From the NCBI GenBank assembly GCA_013180625.2, contig SNVD02014855.1, forward strand, positions 29,954-93,953: a stretch of 64,000 nucleotides of DNA, read 5' to 3'. The first letter of the stretch is position 1; the number at the start of each line of letters is the position of its first letter. The notes beneath the pieces are model-generated. The model did no database searches, was not told the DNA's origin, and saw only the letters and a list, made by a program, of their open reading frames with translations. Shown here piece by piece: positions 46,453 to 59,613 of this stretch. The position numbers and the translations under genes are program-made. This stretch comes from Boswellia sacra (taxonomy: Eukaryota; Streptophyta; Magnoliopsida; Sapindales; Burseraceae).

Positions 46453-47299
46453 GAGTGTATTTACAAAATTTAAGGAATAACACTCAAACTCCTAATATTT
46501 TTATAGTATGTCTGCCATTTCTCCTTTTCTGTTAGTGGTTATGGAGCTTAAAGATATGCAATATACCTTCAAGAGATATGAATAACTCATAAATGAAATC
46601 TTAATCACGACCTCTTTCGATTAGTGTTTTATTTCTACAATGCTGATTTTATTGGTCATTGTTGTCCATTAATGCAAAAAAGAAAGTAAAATTTTACTTA
46701 ACATTCGTTTTATTTTATTATATTTTTGTATCATTTAATAGATACACTCATTTGTTTCATTAGCTAGACAATCGCAGATGTGAAATTAATTCCATTTTTA
46801 CACTTCTTAGAAGTAATGTAGGTAATGAAATTTTTTGCACTCCTATCTATATAAAGAGTGACCTTTTCTAGCAATTTTTGCTTATTATTAATTTGTAATG
46901 TGACATCTCTTTATTATATCAAGACGAGTTTTGGCAAAGGCAAACAAAAGAACTTTGCGTATAGTTCGTACCTTTAGGTATTATACTTTTACTTCTAGAA
47001 GTGGAAGTTAAGTCAATTTTTTCTCTTAATTGGATTATAGCCTCAAATAATTTGCTATGCTGACAGACTGAAACACTCTGTATTTATTCTATTCATTGAG
47101 CAAAAGATCAAAATTATCTTTGCCAATTAAGATATTTATCCACTCATGTATGCATGTTGCTTGCATTTTTTTCACCTACACACAAAAATTAATCCATCAC
47201 CAATAAATATAATTCAAGCATAGCTAGTTAACAATTAATATATATATACACTTTGTTTCTTTCTCTTTCTCTTTTTTTCCATTTTTTTCATTTCCATTA
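46453..47299. other. AT-rich intergenic DNA
   Basis: No coding frame, LTR or repeat is supported here. Confidence 0.5.
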
Positions 47300-48742
47300 A
47301 AAAAATACAAGAGAGATCAAATTAATAGAATCAACTCAAATAAATTCAAACAAACTAAAACTTAATTTCAACTACTCATCACTTTACCCAACCGCCCGTA
47401 GCTGCCCAAAACTATAGCATATAACTCAAAATATGGTCTTGAATAATCTAAATGCTTATGAGAAAGGGCAACTGTTTGGAAAAATTCATTATAGGCTAGG
47501 ATTTTAGTGAGTTAACAAAGGAAAAAGAGCTTAATTAGGCTCAGAGGGGATACCAGGGATCAATTTCATTCAAGGGTTGGCTTGAAACGCTCAAACTGTC
47601 AGAAGATGGCCTAAATCATTTCCCTAATGTTGTGTAACCTAGGATTTTACCTCAAGCAACAATCAAACAAGTTCTAGAGCTCATTGAGATATAATGAAAC
47701 ACTTAAATCCCATAAACCTTCTCTAAGGACACAAGTAACTTAGTGATCATGGCTATTGGCTAAAAAGTGTTCAAGGAATTAAATAAAGCAAAAATCGACA
47801 AACAAGTCAAGCACACTGATCTCTACAACATTTATCATTTTCCAAGATTTATTCTCAATTCAATCATCCTATCATAGGCCATCAACAATTCAAGCAAAAA
47901 GAAAAACTTAACAAGAAATTTTTTTTGACATAAACAAAATAACTAAAACCAAACACACAAAACAATTAAAAAGCGAATCAACAACACGTCCAAAATAGGC
48001 AACAAATAATAAACATCTCCACACTTAAGACAAACATGGTCCTTAATGTTTAAGAAAAATGAATAATCCAAGAGGACTACCCTGAAAAGAGGTGATATCA
48101 CTGGTCATCGGGTGTATCGGGTGCATCTAACTACTAAGGAGCTAGAAGCTATGACAGTGGTCCTGAATGTTGGTGTGTTACAGCTTGGGAGTGGAGTGTT
48201 GTGGTGCTGGAGAACTTGAGTTGAGGTTCTATAGTGGATGTGTGAAAGCATTGCAATGCAACAAGAGTGTAGCTGCGATGCTGAGCCTTTTATTGCACCC
48301 CAAATTTGCTTTTAGACCTAGCAAATAAACGGACAAACAATAGACATAAAGACTCAAACATACTAAACATTAAATAATGATTATGGCAGAATTAAAAGAA
48401 AAAAATTTAAATAAAATGAAAAAATATAAAGACTCTTAGGTTGCCTCCCAAGTAGCACTTCAATTAGAGTCATCCGCCGAACATCCTTTGAATCTCATCA
48501 CTTAGATTCTAGAATGGATTGATGTTCGGACCAAGTGGCCTTTCTTTATCACACTATTTTCTTATACTCCCATTAAAGCTAGCTACAAAAAGCTCTATTG
48601 TATATCCTTTTCAAAAGACTTCTTGAGTGTATTTATCAACAATGTCAATTCTTGAAAAATTATCTGGTTTTAATGGATACTTCATTACTTTGACCACATT
48701 GAAAGTAATATGTTCCTCTTGTACCCTTAACATTAATTACCC

Positions 48743-48958
48743 TTATTGCACAGTTATTAGAGCTCTTCCAGTTGCCAGGAATGGTTTACCAAGTATAATA
48801 GGAATGAAGTCAGTTGGAAATATGAACTTGTCCACCTTGATAAGAATATCTTCAATAATTCCCCTTAGTTGTTTGAAGAAATAGTTAGCCAACTTTAGAA
48901 AAATTGTTGCAAGGCATTCTTTACTTAGGCCAAGCATCCTTAAAATAGATAAAGGCAT
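48743..48958 (-). pseudogene. Athila protease-region fragment
   Basis: Minus-strand open stretch with MPLSILRMLGLSKECLA, GIIEDILIKVDKFIFPTDF and IPIILGKPFLATGRALI. This is the conserved block at and after the aspartic protease of Athila elements. The DTG active site itself is not seen. It is followed by lost coding capacity. Confidence 0.8.
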
Positions 48959-49669
48959 AAAATTAATATTTTCACCTAGATCACATAAAGAATTTGCAAA
49001 GATAGAGTTACCAATAGAACAGGGAATAGAAAAAACTCCCTGGATCCTTAAGCTTTAGGATCAGCTTCCTTTGCAAAATGGCACTACACTCATCAGTCAA
49101 TGTTATAGTCTCATATTACTCCAATCACTTCTTATTTGATGGAATGTCCTTCATAAACTTGACATAGCTAGGCATCTGTTCCAAAGCCTCGAAAAAAGGT
49201 ATGTTTATGTGAAATTCTTGAAGACTTCCAAAAGCTTTAAGAATTGCTTGTTAAGCTTGCTTTTATGAAGGCATTGAGGAAAAGGGATTTTTGGTGCTTC
49301 TCTCGGGGAGCTAATGGTTGAGCTTTAGGAACATCATCATCAATTTTCTCTAATAGAGGTATAAGCAATGGAATTAATGCATCTCAATCGTTCTTGCTAG
49401 ACTTCTCAGTTCTCATATGAGCTTCTAACTTTTTCCCATTTCTCTAAGTAATTTCATTACAATGCTCTCTAGAATTCGCCTTAGTTGTAATAGGCAAGCT
49501 ACGTTCTTGTCTTCCACTTAGCATACTAGAATTTTGACCTACTTGAACTTCCAAATTTCTGATTTGAGCAACTTAGTTCTAGAAGTTTGTCTTGGTTTTT
49601 GCCATGAGTTGGTTAGTGCTATTGGCCAATTAGATCATCGCTTCTTCCAATGGAGACTTCTTCTCTCAT

Positions 49670-50810
49670 GATGGCTGCCCTTATAGTAGTCTTATCATAC
49701 TCTGATTGTTCCAAGAGAAGTTAGGGTGATTCCTCCATCCAAGATTGTAAGTGTTACTATAAGGGTTGTTCATTTGGCGGCTGAAATGCACAAAATTAGC
49801 ATATTTCACTTGCCCTAATGAGAATGGATTACCCATATCACATGTTTCACAAGGATGGTTGCCTTGACATAGATCACATATTATTGTTGAAATATGAATG
49901 GCATTGGTAGTCAATCTGCTACCTTGTGATTGCTTGGTCAAAGATGCTACTTGAGCTATCAAGACGGCTATCCATTCTATTTCATGTATACCTACTGCCT
50001 TTCTAGGTGCAACTCTTGCACTAGACTACTAGTAGTTGTTCATTGCCATCTTCTCTATCAGTTCATAAGCCTCGTCCTAAGTCTTTCACATAAAAGCTCC
50101 TCTAGCAGTTGCATCGTAACATTTTAGTAGAGCCACCTAATCCATTGTAAAAGTTTTGTACCTACATCCTCTTAGGCAGACCATCGTAAAGACATTTTCT
50201 AAGTAGATCTTTATACCTCTTCCATGTATCATATAATGTCTCCTCATCGAATTGTGCAATGTTTGATATCACAATGTGCATCTTAGCTGTTTTTGATGAT
50301 GGAAAAATTTGGCAAGAAACTTTTGAGCCAAGTCATACTAAGTAGTACTGGAACCCATAGGTAGTGAATTTAACCAACTCTTAGCTATATCCCTCAAAGG
50401 GAATGGAAATAACCTAAGTCTAATTGCATTGGCAGAAACTCCATTAAATTTAAAAGTATCATAAATCTTTAGAAAGTTGCCATGTTCCCATTGGGGTCTT
50501 TGCTCGATAACCCATTGAATGTGAAGATTGAATCATCTTTACTGTAGAAGACTGAATTGTATCATTTGTGAAGACTTTATCTCAAAAATATTAGCCTAAA
50601 TAATTAGCTTCCCAATGACTTGATGTATGCAAGTCATCATAGGAAGTGCATAATCCATAAGAGCTAACCTTGCAATATTAGCAGTAACTTTATCTACTTC
50701 AGCCATTGTATTTGATTGTTTAGAAGCTTCCCTATTCTTCTTTCTATTCGTGTGACATGTACGTTCTATCTCAAAATTAAAAGGTAAGAAAATCTAACTT
50801 CCTGACTTTC
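49670..50810 (-). pseudogene. Athila Gag remnant
   Basis: Minus strand from about 50810: a start-region phrase ALMDYALPMM (50660), then FPFPLRDIAKSWLNSLP (50390), SNIAQFDEETLYDTWKRYKD (50250), LLRKCLYDGLPKRM (50190), and a Cys/His block CDLCQGNHPCETC (49880) before NNPYSNTYNLGWRNHPNFSW (49740). Stops and frameshifts are numerous. This series of motifs is characteristic of Athila gag, which would form the particle. Confidence 0.82.
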
Positions 50811-50921
50811 GTATGCACTTAAAAATATCAAAAACAAAACAAAAGCAAAAAATTAAATAAAAAGAATACAAAATTCAAACTAAAACAGAGTCATTTAGTT
50901 TGATATTATTAAAACACACAA

Positions 50922-50938
50922 TCTCCAACAATGGCACC
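50922..50938 (-). other. Decayed Athila primer-binding site
   Basis: TGGTGCCATTGTTGGAG on the minus strand, against the usual TGGCGCCGTTGCCGGGG. All differences are C-to-T or G-to-A. Confidence 0.7.
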
Positions 50939-51346
50939 AAAAAACTTGTTATGTAAAATCTACAAGTACAAAGAATCGTAATAAGTAATATAATGATAAG
51001 TATAGTATCGTCCCATATAGATTGTTGCTACTAGTTACCAAACTTTATCTAACCCTTATTTTATTTGAAAAACTTAAAGAGAATAAATCTATTGAAGAAC
51101 GACAGTAAACACTAACAAATAAAATTAACCACAATGATATGATGAAAATTCCAATAATAAAAGAACTAGGGTTTCAAATTTCACAAGGATAATTAAAATT
51201 CTTTAGTCCAATCAATCAGTATTTAATCTTATGTTGCCAACAAATTTCACTCAAGTGACCGTTATTCTTTCTCAAGCAATAACAATGTACATTAATAAGT
51301 AAAGTTTGCATCTCTGTCAAATCTAATAACTTAGTAATACCTATTA

Positions 51347-53107
51347 TGTTGACCCAGATATGGCAACCCAAGAGGGGGGGTGAATTGGGTTTTTATTTAT
51401 AAAAGTGGATTTAGAAAACTTTTCTTGAAAGATTAAAATTATTTAAATCTTTCTTTGAGAACAAAGGTGAAGAAGATGAAAATAGAATGCAATCAAGAGA
51501 ATACAATAATGAACAATCACAAGTGCAAGTAAATATAAAGAGGAAAGGGATAGAGAGAGTGCAAACTCAATTTACGTGGTTCGGCAAACCTTGCCTACGT
51601 CCACGGGCTCCTAGCTCCACGAGCTAAACTTTCCACTAAGTTGTAGAATCTTTACAACTTGCTTGATGAACAACCTCACCAAGACTTTTTCTTCCAACTC
51701 TTGATAACACCACACCAAGAGTTCTTCTTGATGAACAACCTCACCAAGGCAACTTCCTTCAACTCTTGATAACACCACACAAGAGTTCTTCTTGATGAAC
51801 AACCTCACCAAGGCAACTTTCTTCAACCCTTGATAACACCACACCAAGAGTTCTTCTTGATGAACAACCTCACCAAGGAAAGAGTTCTCTCAAGGATAAC
51901 TTTTCATCCTTTACAAGAATATTTCACTCTCACCACAATACAAGAACAAAGATAATTTTTACAACAAAAGTATAACTCTCTTCAAAGAGTAGATAAAGAA
52001 TATAAAAGCTCTCTAGACTTGATATTTCTCTTGTTTTTTGCTTGATAGATTCTTCTCTTCTTCTTGCTGAATGCATGGGAGAAGGGCTCCTTTTATAGGC
52101 AAATGAGATGAACTTGATCAAATGAAGACACCAACTCCACATTTTCTGCCCACCATAAAAACCGAAATTTTGTCTACCATTTTTGTCAATGTTCCGTTTG
52201 AAATTTGAAAATATGAAAAACATAAAAGATCTGCACATTTGAATAAGATTTCCAACTCATCAAGAAACAAGTCATTTGGATATCTGTAGCTCAAGATATG
52301 GCCAAAACACCATTCGGTGCTCATGTGACCTGATTTTTCTTTCATGTGTCAGTCCACCGACTTGCATGTGTATTATGTCAGCCTTCTGTTTGAGATTTGA
52401 ATTTCTTCAAAAAATAAAAGATCTTCGCATTTTAATAAGCTTTCCAAAACATTTAGAATCAAAGTATTTCAATATCTCTATCTTAAGATATGGCTAAAAC
52501 ACCATTCGGTGCTCATGTGAGTTGATTTTTCTTCTCTGTGTTAGTCCACCGAATTGCATGTCAATTATGCCAGCCTTCTGTTTGAAATTTGAATTTTTTC
52601 AAAACATATGAAATGTTCTTCATTAAGTCATCTTTCCAATGCCGTAAGAATCAAGTCATTTTGATTTTTCTAGCTCAAGATATGTCCAAAGGAGTATTCG
52701 GTGCTCATGTCAGCTGCTTCCATTTGTCTTTCAACTTGCATGATGATTTGGACAACCTTGCACTTGAAATTTGAATTTCATTAAAACATATGAAATGTTA
52801 TAAATTGAGTAAGCTTTCCAAAGGCTCAAGAATCACGTCATTTGGATATTTGTAGGATATATATGACCAATTGATTGAACATTGCTCATGTGTCACATTC
52901 CTTGAGTCAATCCTTGTTCTTAAACTTTGGTGCCTTTAACATGTAGTCTTCTCCTTAGCTTCAACACTTCATTTTAATAAGCCTCTTCTTGATTTTAAAA
53001 TTATTTCAATGATCTTACTCTTGCACATAAATAAACATGTTAGTAAATCTCAATTAATCAATGTGTATTGTTATCATCAAAATTATCATGTAGCCTTAGG
53101 GCTAACA
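51347..53107 (-). repeat. 3' LTR of Copia B
   Basis: 1,761 bp, TGTTGACCCAGA to GGGCTAACA on the plus strand. It holds a 65-bp tandem array (about 51666-51885) and a minus-strand TATA box at 52089-52097. Confidence 0.94.
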
Positions 53108-53121
53108 ATCTCCCCCTTTTT
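53108..53121 (-). other. Polypurine tract of Copia B
   Basis: AAAAAGGGGGAGAT on the minus strand at the LTR edge. Additional GGGGGAG tracts lie further inside, as in Copia A. Confidence 0.8.
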
Positions 53122-53353
53122 GATGATGACAAACCATTGATTGCTTTAAAATATAATCTAAAATCAAGAATGAAAATAAAATCAATAATAAGCAAAAAGA
53201 ATGGCACTTGTTATGAATATAAGCAATCCAACTCAACTATTTCTCCCCCTTTTGTTATCATCAAAAAGATGTAATCAAATTAACTACTCCCCCTAAATAT
53301 ATTCTCCCCCTTAACATATGCTACCATTCAAAGATTATCATATTAAAGCAAAA

Positions 53354-56300
53354 TTAAGACATATCCAACATGCCTAATTCTCTTCTAATTATGCAAAATC
53401 TATCTTGACTAAGGGGTTTAGTAAATATATCGGCTAATTGTTTATCGGTGGGAACAAATTCTAAAGAAATATTACCTTTTTGCACATGATCTCTAATAAA
53501 ATGATGTCTAATCTCTATATGCTTAGTCCTAGAGTGTTGTATTGGATTTTTTGAAATGTTGATGGCACTTGTATTGTCACATTTGATGGGAATATGATCA
53601 AATACCACACCATAATCTTTTAAAATTTGTTTCATCCAAAGAGATTGTGCACAATAACTTCCTACTACAATATACTCGGCTTCCACGGTTGATAAGGCAA
53701 CAGAATTTTGTTTTCTACTAAACCATGAGACTAATGCATGTCCTAGACAATGGCAAGAGCCACTAGTGCTCTTTCTATCAAGAAGACTTCCAGCAAAGTC
53801 CGCATCGGAATAACTAATTAGATCAAAATTATCACACTTAGGATACCAAAGACCTAGATTTATGGTTCCAAGAAAATATCTAAATATCCTTTTGACAGCC
53901 TTAAGGTGAGATTCCTTTGGACAAGATTGAAATCTAGCACACATACACACACTAAACATAATATCAGGTCTACTAGCAGTTAAATACAAAAGAGAGTCAA
54001 TCATACCTCGATACTTTGTTACCTCAACATCTTTTCCTTTCTCATCTTTGTCAAGCTTGGTTACTGTACCCATAGGTGTGTTATATGTCCTTGAATTATC
54101 CATGCCAAACTTCTTGAGAAGATCTCTTGTGTATTTAGCTTGATTAATGAAGATCCCATCTATTGATTGCTTGATTTGAAGTCCAAGGAAGAAATTTAAT
54201 TCTCCCTTAAGCTCATTTCAAATTCTTGTTGCATGCACTTAGAAAATTCCTCACACATAGAGACATTAGTAGCACCAAATATAATATCATCAACATAGAT
54301 TTGAACAATTAATAAATCATCATTTTTTGTTTTAACAAAAAGAGTAGTATCAACTTTTTTTATTTCGAAATCATTATCAATGAGAAATTTGCTCAATCTA
54401 TCATACCATGCTCTTGGTGCTTGTTTCAAGCCATAAAGTGCCTTTTTGAGTTTGAAAACATGGTTTGGAAAATCATGATTTTGAAAACCAAGAGGTTGCT
54501 CTACATATACTTCCTACATAATGTAACCATTTAAAAATGCACTTTTGACATCCATTTGGTATAATGTAAAATTTTTATAACATGCAAATGCACGCAACAT
54601 TCTAATGGATTCTAATCTAGCAACCGGTGCAAAAGTTTCCTCATAATCAATACCTTCTTCTTGATTGTATCCTTGGGCAACAAGTCTAGCTTTGTTTCTA
54701 ATAATGGTGCCATTTTCATCTACTTTATTTCTAAAAATCCATTTAGGGCCTATAATAGAATGATTTTTAGGTCTAGGGACTAATTCCCAAACTTGATTTC
54801 TCTCAAATTGATTCAATTCTTCTTGCCTAGCCAAAATCCAACTTTCGTCATTTTCGGCTTCTTTAAAAGATTTTGGTTCAAATTGAGAGACAAATGCAAA
54901 ATAATTACAAAAGTTCCTAAAAGAAGATCTAGTTCTCATACCTTGTGATGGTTCGCCAATAATAAGATCTTTAGGGTGAGCTTTTGCTACCTCCATTCCT
55001 TTGGTAATTCTTGAGAAGACTTATTTACTTTCTCAAGCTTTTCTTGTTGAAGTTGTAATTCATCTTGCTCTTTTCTCAAGCCTTGATTCCTTGATTTGCC
55101 TTTTCTACTGCAACATATCATCATCTAAATTCTTGACAGAAATAACATTAGTTTCATAAATTCAACATGCATAGATTCTTCATATAAGATCCTTTTGTTA
55201 AAACTCTATATGTCTTTACTATGGTTGGAGTAGCCAACAAAAATTCCAACATCGATTTTTGCATCAAATTTTCCAAGGTTATCCTTGGTGTTTAAAATAA
55301 AACATTTACATCCAAAAACTTTAAAAATCCAATGTTGGGTTTTCTTCCTTTCCAAAGTTCATAAGGAGTTTTCTTTATTAAAGCTCTAATATGGACTCTA
55401 TTGATTATAAAGCATGTGGTATTAACGGCTTCGGCCCAAAATATTTTGGCAAATTATTTTCAAGTAACATGGTCCTAGCCATTTCTTGGATAGTCTTATT
55501 TTTCCTCTCGACAACACCATTTTATTGTGGAGTTCTAGGTGCGGAAAAATTATGTTCAAAACCATTTTCATCACAAAGATTTTCAAATGCAACATTATCT
55601 ACTTCACCACCATGATCACTCCTAATGGACACAATAAAATACCCTTTTTGATTTTGGACTCTTTTTGCAAATTTTGAAAAAGTTTGTGTGGCCTCATTTT
55701 TAGTTTTGAAAAATAATACCCAGGTGAATCTTGAATAATCATCCACAATAATAAAAACATAATACTTTCCACCAAGGCTTTGAGTTCTTGATGGTCCAAA
55801 TAAATCCAAATGAAGTAATTGTAGAGATTTATTTGTTGAAATAAATTTCTTTTGTTTAAAAGAAGTTTTCACTTGTTTTCCAAATTGACAAGCATCACAA
55901 ATCTTATCCTTTTCAAATTTTATTTTTGGAAGACCATCAACTAAATCATTTTTAGAAATTTTTGAAATTGTGTCAATGCTAGCATGACGTAACCTTCTAT
56001 GCCATAACCAAGCATCATGATTAACAATGAAACAATTTTCTACATGATCATTACATCACTATCAATTGTAAAATATTACCACATCTATTACCAACACTAA
56101 TTTCTTATTGTTACTAACACCTTACTCACACATCTATTGGCTCAAAAGTAACAAACTATCCCTTATAACACAATTGACTAAATGCTAATCAAATCATGTT
56201 TTAAACATGAACAAGCAAACATCTTTAGATAATAGGTAAGAAAAAAGGGTTAACAATATCACCATGTCCGATTTACCCTTCTTTGGCATATCACCGAATG

Positions 56301-57791
56301 TTCACATATCCTCCTTTCTTCATCATTAATCTTGAGAAACTTGGAGGCATCTTCGGTCATATTGCCTTTAGCACCACTATCTAAGTACACTTGTGTTGGC
56401 CACTCCTTTGTTTCTACAATCAACATTCAAAGAGAGGACTTTTTGGTACCCGAAATGTTCTTGGGTCCTTGGGGGTTAGTTATGGTCCTTTTTGGAACCC
56501 ATATTTGTTTCAAATTAGGATTTCTCTTAATATAGCAAGAATGCACTTTGTGTCCTTTTCTTCCACAATAAGTACATGAATGATTAGGATTATTCCTAGA
56601 AGATGTATGAACAAAATAGTTTTTAAAATAGTTTTGAGTTTTATGAGTTTTATATCCTATCCTTCTTTTATCAAAAACATACCTTTGGTTTTGTAACATA
56701 GAATTCAAATTTTTTGTGCTTTTTGTAAAACTATCAACAATATTTCTTAAGTCATTATTTTCTTTTTTCAAAATAACATTTTCTTTCTCTAATTTATCAA
56801 AATCCTTTTGTTTTAAAATCTCATTTTCAGTTTTTAAAAAAATGTATTTGACTTTCCAAACTTTTAAAATCTTTTCGCTTTAAAATCTCATTTTCATTTT
56901 CTAAAGCTTCATTTATTTCCACCAACTCTTCTAATTGAGATAACATGATTTTTGACTTCTTTTTGAAAGCATTGATTTTTGAATTTTGTTTATCAACATG
57001 CACATTTAAATTTTGAAATGCTTCAAGTAATTCATCATATGAACAGTTTTAGGATCATGGTTTAGAATACTTATCTCATTTTCTCTTAAAGCCAGGAGCA
57101 CATGTTTGCCACTTTGTAAATCTTCTTCTTCATTCCTCCTTCAAGATGATTTCATGAGTCATGAGAGAACCCATAATTTTCTTCTAATGGTAAGTTTGGT
57201 GATGTCCTTTGCTTCTTGACTTGCCCGTCACCTTTGGGCTTCCCAGATTTTGGAACACCTAAGAATCTTTCTCACCATTTCAACATAGAATAAGATTTAC
57301 CAGAGATTTTCAAATTATTAATAATATCCGTAAACTAGTAAACATTTCAGAATTGATTCATCCGATTTCATCTTAAAAAGCTCATAACTCTGAACTAGCA
57401 TACTAAGCTTGGATTCTTTAACTTGACTAGTTTCTTCATGAGTTACTTCAAGTGTGTGCCATATTTCTTGTGCCGTAGAACAAGTAGATATTCTATTAAA
57501 CTCATTTCTATCTAGAGCACAATACAACACATTCATAGCTTTGGCATTCAAACTCAATTTCTTTTTATCATCTTCACTAAACTTTTTAGGTTCTTTAAGC
57601 ATACATTCCCCATTTTCAATTTTGGTAGGAACAAAAGGTCCTTTCAAAACAATAGACCACAAATCATAATCAAAAGATTTCAAGAAAATACTCATTCTAG
57701 TTTTCCAATAAGAGTAATCACTTCCATTAAAAAATGGAGGTCTAGAGATAGAAAGTCCCTCAACATATGAAGTTGAATTAAAAGTTGCCAT
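53354..57791 (-). pseudogene. Copia B Gag-Pol polyprotein, frameshifted
   Basis: Gag starts at ATG 57791 (MATFNSTSYVEGLSISRPPF) and continues to a zinc knuckle CTYCGRKGHKVHSC near 56560. Integrase at 55872-55400 has LHLDLFGP and IRSDHGGE; the expected glutamine before NG is a stop in the phrase TPQ-stop-NG. RT spans 54996-54196 with FNP-type start [20 protein letters not shown] and YVDDIIFGA (YVDD intact). RNase H at 54103-53354 is open over 249 residues (DADFAG, STVEAEY, KHIEIRHHF, ADIFTKPL). Frameshifts cluster at 54999-55200, 56040-56400 and 57030-57360, while RT and RNase H are almost clean. The element would need other copies to move. Confidence 0.9.
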
Positions 57792-57832
57792 AGCTCAAAA
57801 ATCGATTAAGATTTAAAAAATTGAGCAACCTT

Positions 57833-57844
57833 GCTCTGATACCA
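57833..57844 (-). other. Primer-binding site of Copia B
   Basis: TGGTATCAGAGC on the minus strand, two bases from the 5' LTR. Confidence 0.9.
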
Positions 57845-57846
57845 CT

Positions 57847-59608
57847 TGTTGACCCAGGTATGGCAACCCAAGAGGGGGGGTGAATTGGGTTTTTATTTAT
57901 AAAAGTGGATTTAGAAAACTTTTCTTGAAAGATTAAAATTATTTAAATCTTTCTTTGAGAACAAAGGTGAAGAAGATGAAAATAGAATGCAATCAAGAGA
58001 ATACAATAATGAACAATCACAAGTGCAAGTAAATATAAAGAGATAGGGATAGAGAGAGTGCAAACTCAATTTACGTGGTTCGGCAAACCTTGCCTACGTC
58101 CACGGGCTCCTAGCTCCACGAGCTAAGCTTTCCACTAAGTTGTAGAAATCTTTACAACTTGCTTGATGAACAACCTCACCAAGACTTTTTCTTCCAACTC
58201 TTGATAACACCACACCAAGGCAACTTCCTTCAACTCTTGATAACACCACACCAAGAGTTCTTCTTGATGAACAACCTCACCAAGGCAACTTTCTTCAACC
58301 CTTGATAACACCACACCAAGAGTTCTTCTTGATGAACAACCTCACCAAGGCAACTTCCTTCAACTCTTGATAACACACAACAAGAGTTCTCTCAAGGATA
58401 ACTATTATCCTTTACAAGAATATCTCACTCTCACCACAATACAAGAACAAAGATAATTTTTACAACAAAAGTATAACTCTCTTCAAAGAGTAGATAAAGA
58501 ATATAAAAGCTCTCTAGACTTGATATTTCTCTTGTTTTTTGCTTGATAGATTCTTCTCTTCTTCTTGCTGAATGCATGGGAGAAGGGCTCCTTTTATAGG
58601 CAAATGAGATGAACTTGATCAAATGAAGACACCAACTCCACATTTTCTGCCCACCATAAAAACCGTAATCTTGTCTGCCATTTTTGTCAATGTTTCGTTT
58701 GAAATTTGAAAATATGAAAAACATAAAAATCTGCAAATTTGAATAAGCTTTCCAACTCATCAAGAACCAAGTCATTTGGATATCTGTAGCTCAAGATATG
58801 GCTAAAACACCATTCGGTGCTCATGTGACTTGATTTTTCTTTCATGTGTCAGTCCACCGACTTGCATGTGTATTATATCAGCCTTCTGTTTAAAATTTGA
58901 ATTTCTTCAAAAAATAAAAGATCTTTGTATTTGAATAAGATTTCCAAAACATTAAGAATCAAAGTATTTCAATATCTTTATCTTAAGATATGGCCAAAAC
59001 ACCATTCGGTGCTCATGTGAGTTGATTTTTCTTCTCTGTGTCAGTCCACCGAATTGCATGTCAATTATGCCAGCCTTCTGTTTGAAATTTGAATTTTTTC
59101 AAAACATATGAAATGTTCTTAATTAATTCATATTTCCAATGCCGTAAGAATCAAGTCATTTTGATTTTTCTAACTCAAGATATGTCCAAAGGAGTATTCG
59201 GTGCTCATGTCAGCTGCTTCCATTTGTCTTTCAACTTACATGATGATTTGGACAACCTTGCACTTGAAATTTGAATTTCATTAAAACATATGAAATGTTA
59301 TAAATTGAGTAAGCTTTCCAAAGGCTTAAGAATCACATCATTTGGATATTTGTAGAGATATATATGACCAATTGATTGAACATTGCTCATGTGTCACATT
59401 CCTTGAGTCAATCCTTGTTCTTAAACTTTGGTGCCTTTAACATGTAGTCTTCTCCTTAGCTTCAACACTTCATTTTAATAAGCCTCTTCTTGATTTTAAA
59501 ATTATTTCAATGATCTTACTCTTACACATAAATAAACATGTTAGTAAATCTCAATTAATCAATGTGTATTGTTATCATCAAAATTATCATGTAGCCTTAG
59601 GGCTAACA
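57847..59608 (-). repeat. 5' LTR of Copia B
   Basis: 1,762 bp, colinear with 51347-53107. The 65-bp array (58165-58390) has a rearranged order of units. Minus-strand TATA box at 58590-58598. Confidence 0.94.
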
Positions 59609-59613
59609 TATTA

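Larger units (their letters stand above)
47300..51346 (-). mobile_element. Athila-type Ty3/Gypsy remnant, left part
   Basis: Minus strand. An LTR end at 50947 (plus-strand TGTTATG) is followed by a primer site TGGTGCCATTGTTGGAGA (50922-50938), which is the Athila/tRNA-Asp site with C-to-T changes. Gag then runs to about 49670, and protease-adjacent sequence at 48958-48743. From 48430 downward is antisense Athila 3' sequence with cttaggttgcctcccaagt at 48436 and tctccacacttaagacaaac at 48015. RT, RNase H and integrase are missing. The 5' LTR is cut at 51346 by Copia B and resumes at 59609 or 59614, depending on which target copy is counted. Confidence 0.8.
51347..59608 (-). mobile_element. Copia element B, inserted in the Athila LTR
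   Basis: 8,262 bp with 1.76-kb LTRs (51347-53107, 57847-59608) and target duplication TATTA (51342-51346 and 59609-59613). Minus strand: primer site for initiator Met tRNA, gag, zinc knuckle, integrase, RT, RNase H, polypurine tract. It is the same family as Copia A but keeps RT and RNase H. The first ~144 bp of the two LTRs differ at one position, so insertion is recent relative to the other elements. Confidence 0.94.

Noticed and set aside
46305..46535. 76-codon open frame
   Set aside because: It runs through the right inverted repeat of the 0.5-kb element and reflects that repeat, not a gene.
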